A stretch of 57,868 nt of DNA from an uncultured Pelagibacteraceae bacterium (GTDB lineage Bacteria > Pseudomonadota > Alphaproteobacteria > Pelagibacterales > Pelagibacteraceae), in the NCBI GenBank assembly GCA_902522525.1, contig CABYVU010000009.1:1-57868 (forward strand). The letters run 5' to 3'. Made by a program: the position numbers and the translations under genes. Each line of letters begins with the position of its first letter. Positions within the stretch are counted from its first letter, which is position 1. Positions 1-7,355 of the stretch are shown here, piece after piece. Below the pieces are notes generated by a model, which saw nothing but the letters and a program-made list of their open reading frames with translations, was not told the origin of the DNA and did no database searches.

Positions 1-1
1 A

Positions 2-1243
2 GATAAATATGGAGAATATGCCTGGTCTGTAATCTCAAAAATTATTAAATATTCGTCTTCATTGGTTCCAGGGATAACTGACAAATTTAATGATATCGAT
101 GAAGCAATGAGACTAGGTTTTAACTGGTCTAAAGGACCTTTTGAAATGCTGAAAGAAATTGGAGTAAAAAATTTCTTTGAGAGAATAGATGCTTTTGAAA
201 ATAACAAGTTTCTTGAGGATTTATCTAAAAGCAAGGATGAAAACTTTTATGGAGAAAGACAACAATATACTGATCTAGAAACCCTTGGAAAAATTAAGCC
301 GAGAGCAATCAAATTAGATAAAAACAATTCAGCTGAAATCTATAGATTTAATGACTTTAACATAGTTGAATTTACCACAAAAGCTAATGCATTAGATTAT
401 GACTCAATGGATAGTTTAAAAAATGCAACTGATAAACCCCTTATAATTATAAATGAGGCAATGCAGTTTTCTGCTGGAGTAAACTTATCTTATACAATGA
501 ATTTTGCAGATAAAGGTGATTTCAAGTCTATCGAGAAGTTTGTTAAGTATTTCCAAGAAACCTGTAAACATTTAAAGTATTCAAAATTTCCTGTTGTGTC
601 TGCTCCATCTGGTTTGGCACTAGGTGGTGGTTTTGAAGTTTTATGTCAAAGTAATTTTGTAGCTTCTCATACAAATATTGTTGTAGGTCTAGTAGAAACA
701 ATGGTTGGATTAATACCAGCCGGTGGTGGATGTAAGGAAATGTTGTATAGGTGGTCTCAAACCGATGAAGCAAAAAATGATCCTGATTATGCACCTCTTA
801 AAGTATTTGATATTATTGGTTACGCAAAAACTGCAACCTCTCCAATTGAAGCTGAGCCATTAAAATACTTAAGACCTGAGGATAAAAAAATAATGAGTAG
901 AAATAGTTTATTATCAGTTTCAAAAGAAATTATTCAACAAAATAAAGATTTTACTCCACCAAATGAAGTTTCTTTCAATCTATCTGGAAAAAAAGTTTAT
1001 GAAAAAATGATACAAATGTTAGAGAAATTATATAATGATAAAATTATACTTGATCATGGTATGGAAGTTGGAAAAGAATTGGCAAAAGTTTTGAGTGGTG
1101 GAGATACTACTTTGGAACATACTTTATCAGAGGATGACTTGTATAAGCTTGAGTTAGATGCGTTTATGAAATTAATTGAAACAGAAAAAACTCAAGATAG
1201 AATAAAACACACTTTAGCCACTGGAAAACCACTAGTTAATTAA
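2..1243 (+). CDS. 3-hydroxyacyl-CoA dehydrogenase / enoyl-CoA hydratase fusion, 3' part (FadN-type)
   Basis: The frame is open to the left edge, so the gene starts outside the window; 413 residues are visible. The first about 50 residues look like the end of a hydroxyacyl-CoA dehydrogenase C-terminal domain (DEAMRLGFNWSKGPFEML). The rest is a crotonase fold with the oxyanion-hole region SAPSGLALGGGFE and GLIPAGGGCKEML. Dehydrogenase before hydratase is the order of FadN-type fusions, the reverse of FadB/FadJ. It should catalyse hydration and NAD-dependent oxidation steps of fatty acyl-CoA beta-oxidation in the cytoplasm. A TTG at 62 could be mistaken for a start, but coding sequence clearly continues upstream. 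Family is certain; substrate chain length is not. Confidence 0.88.
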   Translation, partial: DKYGEYAWSVISKIIKYSSSLVPGITDKFNDIDEAMRLGFNWSKGPFEMLKEIGVKNFFERIDAFENNKFLEDLSKSKDENFYGERQQYTDLETLGKIKPRAIKLDKNNSAEIYRFNDFNIVEFTTKANALDYDSMDSLKNATDKPLIIINEAMQFSAGVNLSYTMNFADKGDFKSIEKFVKYFQETCKHLKYSKFPVVSAPSGLALGGGFEVLCQSNFVASHTNIVVGLVETMVGLIPAGGGCKEMLYRWSQTDEAKNDPDYAPLKVFDIIGYAKTATSPIEAEPLKYLRPEDKKIMSRNSLLSVSKEIIQQNKDFTPPNEVSFNLSGKKVYEKMIQMLEKLYNDKIILDHGMEVGKELAKVLSGGDTTLEHTLSEDDLYKLELDAFMKLIETEKTQDRIKHTLATGKPLVN

Positions 1244-1250
1244 ATTTATT

Positions 1251-1379
1251 ATGTCGAAAAAACCAACAAAAAAACAAGTAGATACAGCTACAAAAATTCT
1301 AATTTCTTGGAAAAAGAAAATGCCATATTATTACGCAACTGCAATAATAATAGTTTTTTTAATTGTATTGTTCCAATAA
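1251..1379 (+). CDS. Small single-pass membrane protein, 42 aa
   Basis: An ATG 7 bases after the fadN-type stop opens a 42-codon frame. Residues 1-25 are Lys-rich and hydrophilic (MSKKPTKKQV), then residues about 26-41 are hydrophobic (YYYATAIIIVFLIVLF), giving a basic N-terminus and one membrane helix reaching the C-terminus. The last 21 bases overlap the convergent cyclophilin gene. It is probably co-transcribed with the beta-oxidation gene. No function is recognised. The composition pattern and tight spacing favour a real gene, but there is no homology evidence available here. Confidence 0.5.
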   Translation: MSKKPTKKQVDTATKILISWKKKMPYYYATAIIIVFLIVLFQ

Positions 1380-2012
1380 TTTTAAATCACTTAAGAAATC
1401 TGGTCTTAAAACATATTCTGTCTTATCTGAGGATTTAATTTTAGTTAATGCATCCAATCCATAAATAACTTTACCAATTGGTGTATATTCTCCTTTAAAT
1501 AAAGGTACATCTTTTAATAAAATAAAAAATTCACTATCTTCAGTATTGAATTCATCACCTCTAACTAAACCTACGCTACCAGCATTAAACTCAAATGTAA
1601 TATTTATTTCAGAATTAATTGGACCAAGTTTTGATTTACCACTACCCACTCTGAAATAATCTATATTTTCTATGTTACCAAATTCTAAATCCCCTGCTTG
1701 CAATAATGTGTTTTTGATAACTCTATAAAAAGCTGATCCATCATAATCTCCATTTGATATAAAAAATTTAAACCTTTCTACAGAATTTGGAGATAAATTT
1801 GGTAAAAGCTCAATAATAACCATACCGCATTCTACATTCATAATTGCAATATTATTTTTATTTGGGAAATTGATTTTTTTTAAATCTATTTTATCAACAA
1901 AAAGGCACTTATTTTTAATTGTGTAAAAAAATACGAACGAAGTAATTGCAAGTAAAATTAAAAAAATAAATAATATTTTCTCTCCTGTTGATGCTTTTAT
2001 TTTTTTTATCAT
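1359..2012 (-). CDS. Membrane-anchored cyclophilin-type peptidyl-prolyl cis-trans isomerase
   Basis: 217 residues. A basic start (MIKKIKAS) and one hydrophobic helix at about residues 12-32 anchor the protein, so the catalytic domain should be periplasmic. The cyclophilin domain follows from about residue 55: GMVIIELLPNLSPNSVERF, DYDGSAFYRVI, LLQAGDLEFG, GSVGLVRGDEFNTEDSEFFI and TPIGKVIYGLDALTKI match the family core in order. The usual FxRxI and QxGD elements are present; the core Gln-Phe-Phe element is degenerate (EFFI), so activity may be reduced. It lies 6 bases downstream of a secreted putative peptidase gene, suggesting an envelope-quality operon. Confidence 0.85.
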   Translation of the reverse strand: MIKKIKASTGEKILFIFLILLAITSFVFFYTIKNKCLFVDKIDLKKINFPNKNNIAIMNVECGMVIIELLPNLSPNSVERFKFFISNGDYDGSAFYRVIKNTLLQAGDLEFGNIENIDYFRVGSGKSKLGPINSEINITFEFNAGSVGLVRGDEFNTEDSEFFILLKDVPLFKGEYTPIGKVIYGLDALTKIKSSDKTEYVLRPDFLSDLKLLEQYN

Positions 2013-2018
2013 AAATGA

Positions 2019-2741
2019 TTATAAATTATTTATCTTTATTATTTTGGACTCTATGAATTCAGCTTTTTTAAATATTATTGGATCGATTTTTTTAATTTTT
2101 TCTAAATTTTTATTATCTGTAATTAAAAAAGAATAGACTTCAGCCATATCCTCTGATGGTATTGTCTTAGAGTATTCGGTTAAAAAACCATCTGTATTTT
2201 TGTAAATATCTAAGCCTAATTTATCTGTACATGTAGAACAATCTGCATATTTAAAACCTTTTTTATTTAAATTTGACCAAGTTTCTTCATTAAATATTTC
2301 TGGAAAACTATCATGTATTAGATGAAACACTTCATGATGTATAACTCTTTCAAAATGTTTCTCATTAAACTCTAGATCCAATATTAATGTTCTTTTATTT
2401 AAATCAGGTATCCCAGCTGTATTTATTTTTGATATGTATAGATTTTGACAAAGAACTATAAATCTTAAATTTATTTTTTTTAAAAATTCATAATCGTAAA
2501 TATCTAAATTTCTCTTTATCAACGAAAATTTATTGTCTAAGTTTTTTTCTCCTAGTTTATTACAACTAATATTACTCTGAACGCCAATTTTAAAATTTTT
2601 TTTAGCTGTTAAGTACTTAAGACCGTTTTTATTATTTAAACTAAAAGTTTTTAGGTTTGGAATCTTTAATAGATAATTAATCTCATCAGCTTTGAGTAAA
2701 TTAAATTGAAATATCAGCAATAAAATAAACAAAATTCTCAT
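2019..2741 (-). CDS. Secreted protein with HExxH zinc-peptidase motif
   Basis: 240 residues with an N-terminal signal peptide (MRILFILLLIFQFNLLKA, cleavage near residue 18). At about residue 137 is HHEVFHLIHD, an HExxH zinc-peptidase motif, followed downstream by a paired-cysteine segment CSTCTDKLG and then PSEDMAEVYSFL, whose Glu could be the third zinc ligand of a gluzincin. I do not recognise a named family. Its likely place is the periplasm, with a cyclophilin gene just downstream. The start is divergent from the agmatinase gene, 52 bases away. Peptidase activity is inferred from the motif only. Confidence 0.6.
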   Translation of the reverse strand: MRILFILLLIFQFNLLKADEINYLLKIPNLKTFSLNNKNGLKYLTAKKNFKIGVQSNISCNKLGEKNLDNKFSLIKRNLDIYDYEFLKKINLRFIVLCQNLYISKINTAGIPDLNKRTLILDLEFNEKHFERVIHHEVFHLIHDSFPEIFNEETWSNLNKKGFKYADCSTCTDKLGLDIYKNTDGFLTEYSKTIPSEDMAEVYSFLITDNKNLEKIKKIDPIIFKKAEFIESKIIKINNL

Positions 2742-2793
2742 TAAATAAATATAGAACTATATGCTAAAATAATATTACTTTAGAAAATTAAAA

Positions 2794-3753
2794 ATGGAAA
2801 AAGAAAAAAATAAAAACCCAAAACAGCCAGTGAGCGGTACTAAAGTTCCTAGATATGCTGGACCCTCAACATTTGCTAGGTTGCCTGAACTCAGAGATGT
2901 AGATAGTTGTGATATTGCCATTGTTGGAGTACCTTTTGATTCAGGAACTAGTTACAGACCCGGTGCAAGATTTGGACCACAAAGTATTAGACAAGCTTCA
3001 AGGCATTTAAGAACAAATTATCACCCAAGTTATGATGTTGAACCATTTAAAGTACAACAAGTTGCAGATGCAGGAGATATTGCTTGTAATCCTTTTAATA
3101 TTGACGAAGCAATAAAACAAATTGAAGTTGGTGCAACAAATTTACTAGATAAAGTAGGAGGAATTATTAGTCTTGGAGGAGACCATACCATTGCAGTACC
3201 ATTACTTAGAGCAGTAAATAAAAAAAATAATGGACCTGTATCATTAGTGCATTTTGATGCTCATTTAGACACTTGGGATACTTATTTTGGAGCACCATAT
3301 ACTCATGGAACACCTTTTAGAAGAGCGCGTGAAGAAAATTTATTTTTAGACGATGCCTCCATGCATGTTGGGATACGTGGCCCACTTTATAGTAGGGATG
3401 ACATAAAGAATGATGAAAGTTTTGGCTTTAAAATAATTCATTGTGATGAATTTCAAACTGAGGGAACAGAACAAATTGCAGAAAGAATAAAAAAAAGAGT
3501 TGGAGATAATGCTTTGTACTTATCTATTGATATAGATGTATTAGATCCTGCATTTGCACCAGGGACAGGTACGCCTGAAATTGCAGGGATGACAACAAGA
3601 GAAATGGTAAATGTTTTAAGAGGATTGTCAGGTTTAAATCTAATTTCTGCAGATGTTGTAGAAGTTGCTCCAGCATATGATCACGCAGAAGTCACCTCTC
3701 TTGCAGCTGCTACGATTGTTTACGAATTGACAAATTTATTTGCAAAATCATAA
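2794..3753 (+). CDS. speB: Agmatinase-type ureohydrolase
   Basis: 319 residues, the usual family length. The manganese-binding set is complete: GGDH with His131, HFDAHLD with Asp155/His157/Asp159, and SIDIDVLDP with Asp246/Asp248, followed by PGTGTPE. The family removes urea from a guanidino compound (agmatine, guanidinobutyrate or guanidinopropionate) in the cytoplasm. An aldehyde dehydrogenase gene follows after 20 bases and an M20 deacetylase is convergent to that, so an arginine or polyamine breakdown role fits. The exact guanidino substrate cannot be decided from sequence; the Asn/Ser-rich start is typical of the agmatinase/guanidinobutyrase branch. Confidence 0.85.
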   Translation: MEKEKNKNPKQPVSGTKVPRYAGPSTFARLPELRDVDSCDIAIVGVPFDSGTSYRPGARFGPQSIRQASRHLRTNYHPSYDVEPFKVQQVADAGDIACNPFNIDEAIKQIEVGATNLLDKVGGIISLGGDHTIAVPLLRAVNKKNNGPVSLVHFDAHLDTWDTYFGAPYTHGTPFRRAREENLFLDDASMHVGIRGPLYSRDDIKNDESFGFKIIHCDEFQTEGTEQIAERIKKRVGDNALYLSIDIDVLDPAFAPGTGTPEIAGMTTREMVNVLRGLSGLNLISADVVEVAPAYDHAEVTSLAAATIVYELTNLFAKS

Positions 3754-3773
3754 ATAAAGGATAGTTTGCGCCC

Positions 3774-5207
3774 ATGATTGAAAAGAAAAATTTTTATATT
3801 AATGGTTCATGGGTTTCACCAAAAAATCAAAAAAACATCCTAGTTATTAATCCTGCAACTGAAAAAAGTTGTGCAGTAATTTCCTTAGGAGGCAAAGAGG
3901 ATATTAATGATGCAGTATTAGCAGCTAAAGAAGCTTTTAAAACCTGGGGATATTCTTCAAAACAAGAGAGAATTGAATTATTGGAAAACTTTTATGTGCT
4001 TTATAAAAAAAGATGGAACGATATTACTGAGGCGATTATACAAGAAATGGGTGCACCGAAAGATTTTGCGTCAAAACTTCAAACAGGAACTGGTGCAAGT
4101 CATACAAAATCATTTATTCGTTATTTAAAAGAATTTGAGTTTGAAAAACCACTTGGAGAACATGCTAAAAATCAAAGATTAATATATGAACCAAAAGGTG
4201 TTTGTGCATTAATTACTCCTTGGAATTGGCCTATAAATCAAGTTACTTTAAAAGTTATTCCTGCTTTAGCATCTGGCTGTACTATGATTTTAAAACCTTC
4301 TGAATTAGCTCCATTATCTGCAATGATTATTGCAGAATTAATCGATGAAGCAAAGTTTCCAAAAGGTGTATTTAATTTAGTGAATGGAGACGGCGCAACT
4401 ACAGGTGATGCATTAACAAGTCATCCTGATGTAAATATGATTTCATTTACTGGCTCTACAAGAGCAGGAGCATTAATCTCACAAAATGCAGCTAAAGATT
4501 TTAAAAGATTAAGTTTAGAGTTAGGGGGAAAAGGTGCAAATATCATATTTAAAGATGCAGATTCAGAGGCTATTGAAAGAGGTGCTTTTAGATGTTTTAG
4601 AAATTCTGGACAATCCTGTAATGCACCTACAAGAATGTTAGTTGAAAAAACAATTTATGACGATGCTATTGTAAGACTAAAAAAGTATGCAAGTGAATTT
4701 AAAGTAGATGATCCAAATAAAGAAGGTGAACATATAGGTCCTGTAATTTCAGAAGTTCAATTTGATAAAATTCAAGGTTTAATCCAAAAGGGAATAGATG
4801 AAGGGGCAAAGTTAATTGCTGGTGGCACAGGAAAACCAGAAGGATTAAAAGATGGTTATTATGTAAAACCTACAGTATTTGCAGATGTTAATAATGACAT
4901 GGAAATTGCAAGAACGGAAATTTTTGGTCCAGTTTTATCTGTAATTCCATTTGAAACAGAGGAAGAAGCTATCCAGATTGCAAATGACACTGATTATGGA
5001 CTAACAAATTATATTCAAACTCAAGATAATGATAAGGTACAAAGGGTTGCGAGAAAACTTAGATCTGGAATGGTAGACGTTAATGGAGCAGGTATTGCGG
5101 TTGATGCTCCCTTTGGAGGATTTAAACATTCTGGAATTGGGAGAGAAGCTGGAAAAGAAGGTTTGCTTGAATTTTTAGAAGTTAAATCTGTTGGTGGTTG
5201 GAATTAA
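3774..5207 (+). CDS. NAD(P)-dependent aldehyde dehydrogenase
   Basis: 477 residues of the ALDH superfamily. Catalytic Cys282 (NSGQSCNAPTR), general-base Glu249 (LELGGKGAN) and Asn151 in TPWNWP are all present, as is the FTGSTRAG nucleotide-binding turn and the C-terminal FGGFKHSGIGRE. Cofactor-dependent oxidation of an aldehyde to the acid in the cytoplasm is expected. It lies 20 bases after the ureohydrolase gene, so an aminoaldehyde or guanidinobutyraldehyde from polyamine catabolism is a reasonable but unproven substrate. Its TAA stop overlaps the TAA stop of the convergent argE-like gene. Confidence 0.85.
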   Translation: MIEKKNFYINGSWVSPKNQKNILVINPATEKSCAVISLGGKEDINDAVLAAKEAFKTWGYSSKQERIELLENFYVLYKKRWNDITEAIIQEMGAPKDFASKLQTGTGASHTKSFIRYLKEFEFEKPLGEHAKNQRLIYEPKGVCALITPWNWPINQVTLKVIPALASGCTMILKPSELAPLSAMIIAELIDEAKFPKGVFNLVNGDGATTGDALTSHPDVNMISFTGSTRAGALISQNAAKDFKRLSLELGGKGANIIFKDADSEAIERGAFRCFRNSGQSCNAPTRMLVEKTIYDDAIVRLKKYASEFKVDDPNKEGEHIGPVISEVQFDKIQGLIQKGIDEGAKLIAGGTGKPEGLKDGYYVKPTVFADVNNDMEIARTEIFGPVLSVIPFETEEEAIQIANDTDYGLTNYIQTQDNDKVQRVARKLRSGMVDVNGAGIAVDAPFGGFKHSGIGREAGKEGLLEFLEVKSVGGWN

Positions 5208-6391
5208 TTCAAAGACTTATTTTTTATACCATCTAAAAAACTAATACATTTTTTCATTTCATTAAGTTTTATAAATTCATCAATCTTATGCGCTTGCTTA
5301 ATGGATCCTGGCCCACACACAACTGTACTTATTCCTATTTCTTGAAATAACCCTGCTTCGGTTCCAAAAGAGACTACTTCTCTCGAATTATCTCCAGTTA
5401 TGCTAGATACAAATTCACACGCCTCAGAATTTGAAATTCTATCAAAACCAGTTATTTCACCAATGATATGTTTTTTTATGCTGGATTTTGGATATATCTT
5501 TTTCATTTCTGGCAAAAGAGTCTCTTTAGTAAATTTATCTATTTCACGATTTAAAAAAATTCCATCTTCTTTCACAACAGGTCTTGTTTCCCAGTTTACA
5601 TGACATTTGTCAGCAATTACATTATGAGCAATTCCACCAAATATTCCACCAACTTGCAAAGTTGAATATGGAGGATCAAAGATAGAGTCTTTTAATTCTC
5701 TTTCTTTCAATTTTTCTTTTAATTCGAGAAGTTTATTTACATATCTTGCAGCAAATTCAACTGCACTTACTCCTTTGTCTGGTTCCGAACTATGTCCAGC
5801 AAGACCTTCAAAATAGGTTGTATATTCATAGCATCCTTTATGAGCATCAATAATTTTCATATTTGTTGGTTCGCCAACAATACAAATACAATCTTTAATG
5901 CCTCTTTTTTTTAGTTCTGTAATCAAAATTGGTGCACCCTTGCATGCTGTTTCTTCATCAAAAGTAAATGAAAAATGAATATCTCTATCCAAATTTGATG
6001 AAGAGAAAATTGGTGCGTAAGCTAATGCACATGCAATGAAACCTTTCATATCACACGATCCTCTGCCAAATAATTTATCTTCCTTGATTGTTGCATCAAA
6101 AGGGTCTGATGCCCAACCTTTTGAAACTGGAACAACATCTGTGTGTCCAGATAAAATAATTGGTTTTTTATTACTTTTTTTTTTTGCCTTTAAAGTTGAG
6201 AAAAGATTTACTCTTTTTTTTTCCTCATCATAAGTTTTAAAAGAACTAGCTCCTAAAGAATTTAATATATCATCACAATAATCTATAAGTTGGTTATTAT
6301 CTTCACCAGATACTGTTTTAAATGCAATTAAATCTTTGAGAATTCTTATCGAATTATTATATATATCTTCTAAATTATTTCCTGTACTCAT
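5204..6391 (-). CDS. argE: Acetylornithine deacetylase-like M20 metallopeptidase
   Basis: 395 residues from the ATG at 6391; a TTG one codon upstream is the only longer start, and ATG is preferred. The M20 metal site is visible as SGHTDVVP, GRGSCDMKGF, DEETACKGA and VGEPTN, with the dimerisation domain between about residues 180 and 290 and a last ligand His near residue 364 (KQAHKIDEF). ArgE hydrolyses N-acetylornithine to ornithine; DapE-like or other N-acyl amino acid hydrolase activity is the main alternative. It shares a 25-base divergent start region with csaA and stops inside the aldehyde dehydrogenase stop codon. Confidence 0.78.
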   Translation of the reverse strand: MSTGNNLEDIYNNSIRILKDLIAFKTVSGEDNNQLIDYCDDILNSLGASSFKTYDEEKKRVNLFSTLKAKKKSNKKPIILSGHTDVVPVSKGWASDPFDATIKEDKLFGRGSCDMKGFIACALAYAPIFSSSNLDRDIHFSFTFDEETACKGAPILITELKKRGIKDCICIVGEPTNMKIIDAHKGCYEYTTYFEGLAGHSSEPDKGVSAVEFAARYVNKLLELKEKLKERELKDSIFDPPYSTLQVGGIFGGIAHNVIADKCHVNWETRPVVKEDGIFLNREIDKFTKETLLPEMKKIYPKSSIKKHIIGEITGFDRISNSEACEFVSSITGDNSREVVSFGTEAGLFQEIGISTVVCGPGSIKQAHKIDEFIKLNEMKKCISFLDGIKNKSLN

Positions 6392-6416
6392 CAATTATTA
6401 ATTATATATTAAATTT

Positions 6417-6758
6417 ATGAAAGAACAAATAACATACGATACATATGACAAAGTAGACATTAGAGTAGGAACAGTAATATCAGTAAAAAAAAATGAAAAA
6501 GCTAGAAAACCATCACTAGTTGTTGAAGTAGATTTTGGAAAAGAAATAGGGGTTAAGCAATCATCTGCACAGATTACTCATTATTACAATGAGGAAAACT
6601 TAGTAGGCAAACAAGTCATTGGTGTATGTAACTTTCCAGAAAAAAATATAGCAGGTGTTGTTTCTCAAGTTTTAATTCTTGGCTCCATTGATAAGGAAGG
6701 AAAAGTTGTCCTTGTTCATCCATCTCAAAAAGTTGAAAATGGTTTGCCTGTAGCATAG
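6417..6758 (+). CDS. csaA: CsaA-type tRNA-binding domain protein
   Basis: 113 residues consisting of one OB-fold tRNA-binding domain of the CsaA/Arc1p/EMAP type: VDIRVGTVISVKK at the start, then KQSSAQITHYY, GKQVIGVCNFPEKNIAG and SQVLILGS, all in family order and length. The family binds tRNA as a dimer and has been linked to protein secretion as a chaperone in Bacillus. A TATATT lies 6 bases before the ATG, so the mRNA may have almost no leader. A LysE exporter gene follows 2 bases after the stop. Confidence 0.87.
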   Translation: MKEQITYDTYDKVDIRVGTVISVKKNEKARKPSLVVEVDFGKEIGVKQSSAQITHYYNEENLVGKQVIGVCNFPEKNIAGVVSQVLILGSIDKEGKVVLVHPSQKVENGLPVA

Positions 6759-6760
6759 TA

Positions 6761-7351
6761 ATGCATCCTGAATTGCTGTCTCTTTGTTTATTTATGTTTG
6801 TGACAAGCTGTTCGCCTGGACCAAATAATATTGTAGCATCACATTCGGGATTTAATCATGGGTTTAAAAAAACAATCCCTTTAATGTTAGGTGTGATTTT
6901 TGGTTTTACATTCATGTTGGCAGTTATAAATTTTGGCTTAATAAATATTTTTAAGCTTTATCCTATTATTCAAAAAGGTTTAATATTTACTGGTACAGCA
7001 TTTTTAATTTATTTGTCATACAAGATATCATTTTCTAAATCTTCAGACGAAAATGAAAAATTAAGACCAGTAAATTTTATGGAAACTTTTCTTTATCAAT
7101 TTTTGAATCCAAAAGGTGTGATAGTTGCAATAATTGCAGTTTCAACATATGTAGAATCAGGTAGTAATTTCATTTCTTATTCAATTTGGTTATTAGGTAT
7201 TGCTTTCATTTTTGCAGTTATTAGTATTATTTTTTGGACCATAATTGGAAAATTTATGAGGAAATTCGCGACAAATGAGAAATTTATAAAATGGTTTAAT
7301 TATGTTATGTCGGCACTCTTATTAAGCTGTATAGCAACTTTTTATTACTAA
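6761..7351 (+). CDS. LysE/RhtB family amino-acid exporter
   Basis: 196 residues and about six membrane helices. The signature SPGPNNIVASHSGFNHGFKK at residues 18-37 is the conserved first loop of LysE/RhtB exporters, and the mid-protein FLNPKGVIVAI is also typical. Such inner-membrane proteins export amino acids such as lysine, threonine or homoserine lactone; substrate cannot be read from sequence. It sits 2 bases after csaA and 4 before acnA, so it is probably in one transcript with them. Confidence 0.85.
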   Translation: MHPELLSLCLFMFVTSCSPGPNNIVASHSGFNHGFKKTIPLMLGVIFGFTFMLAVINFGLINIFKLYPIIQKGLIFTGTAFLIYLSYKISFSKSSDENEKLRPVNFMETFLYQFLNPKGVIVAIIAVSTYVESGSNFISYSIWLLGIAFIFAVISIIFWTIIGKFMRKFATNEKFIKWFNYVMSALLLSCIATFYY

Positions 7352-7355
7352 AGAT

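Noticed and set aside
543-794. Long minus-strand frame inside the beta-oxidation gene
   Set aside because: It lies fully antisense to a clear crotonase domain and its translation shows no family signal.
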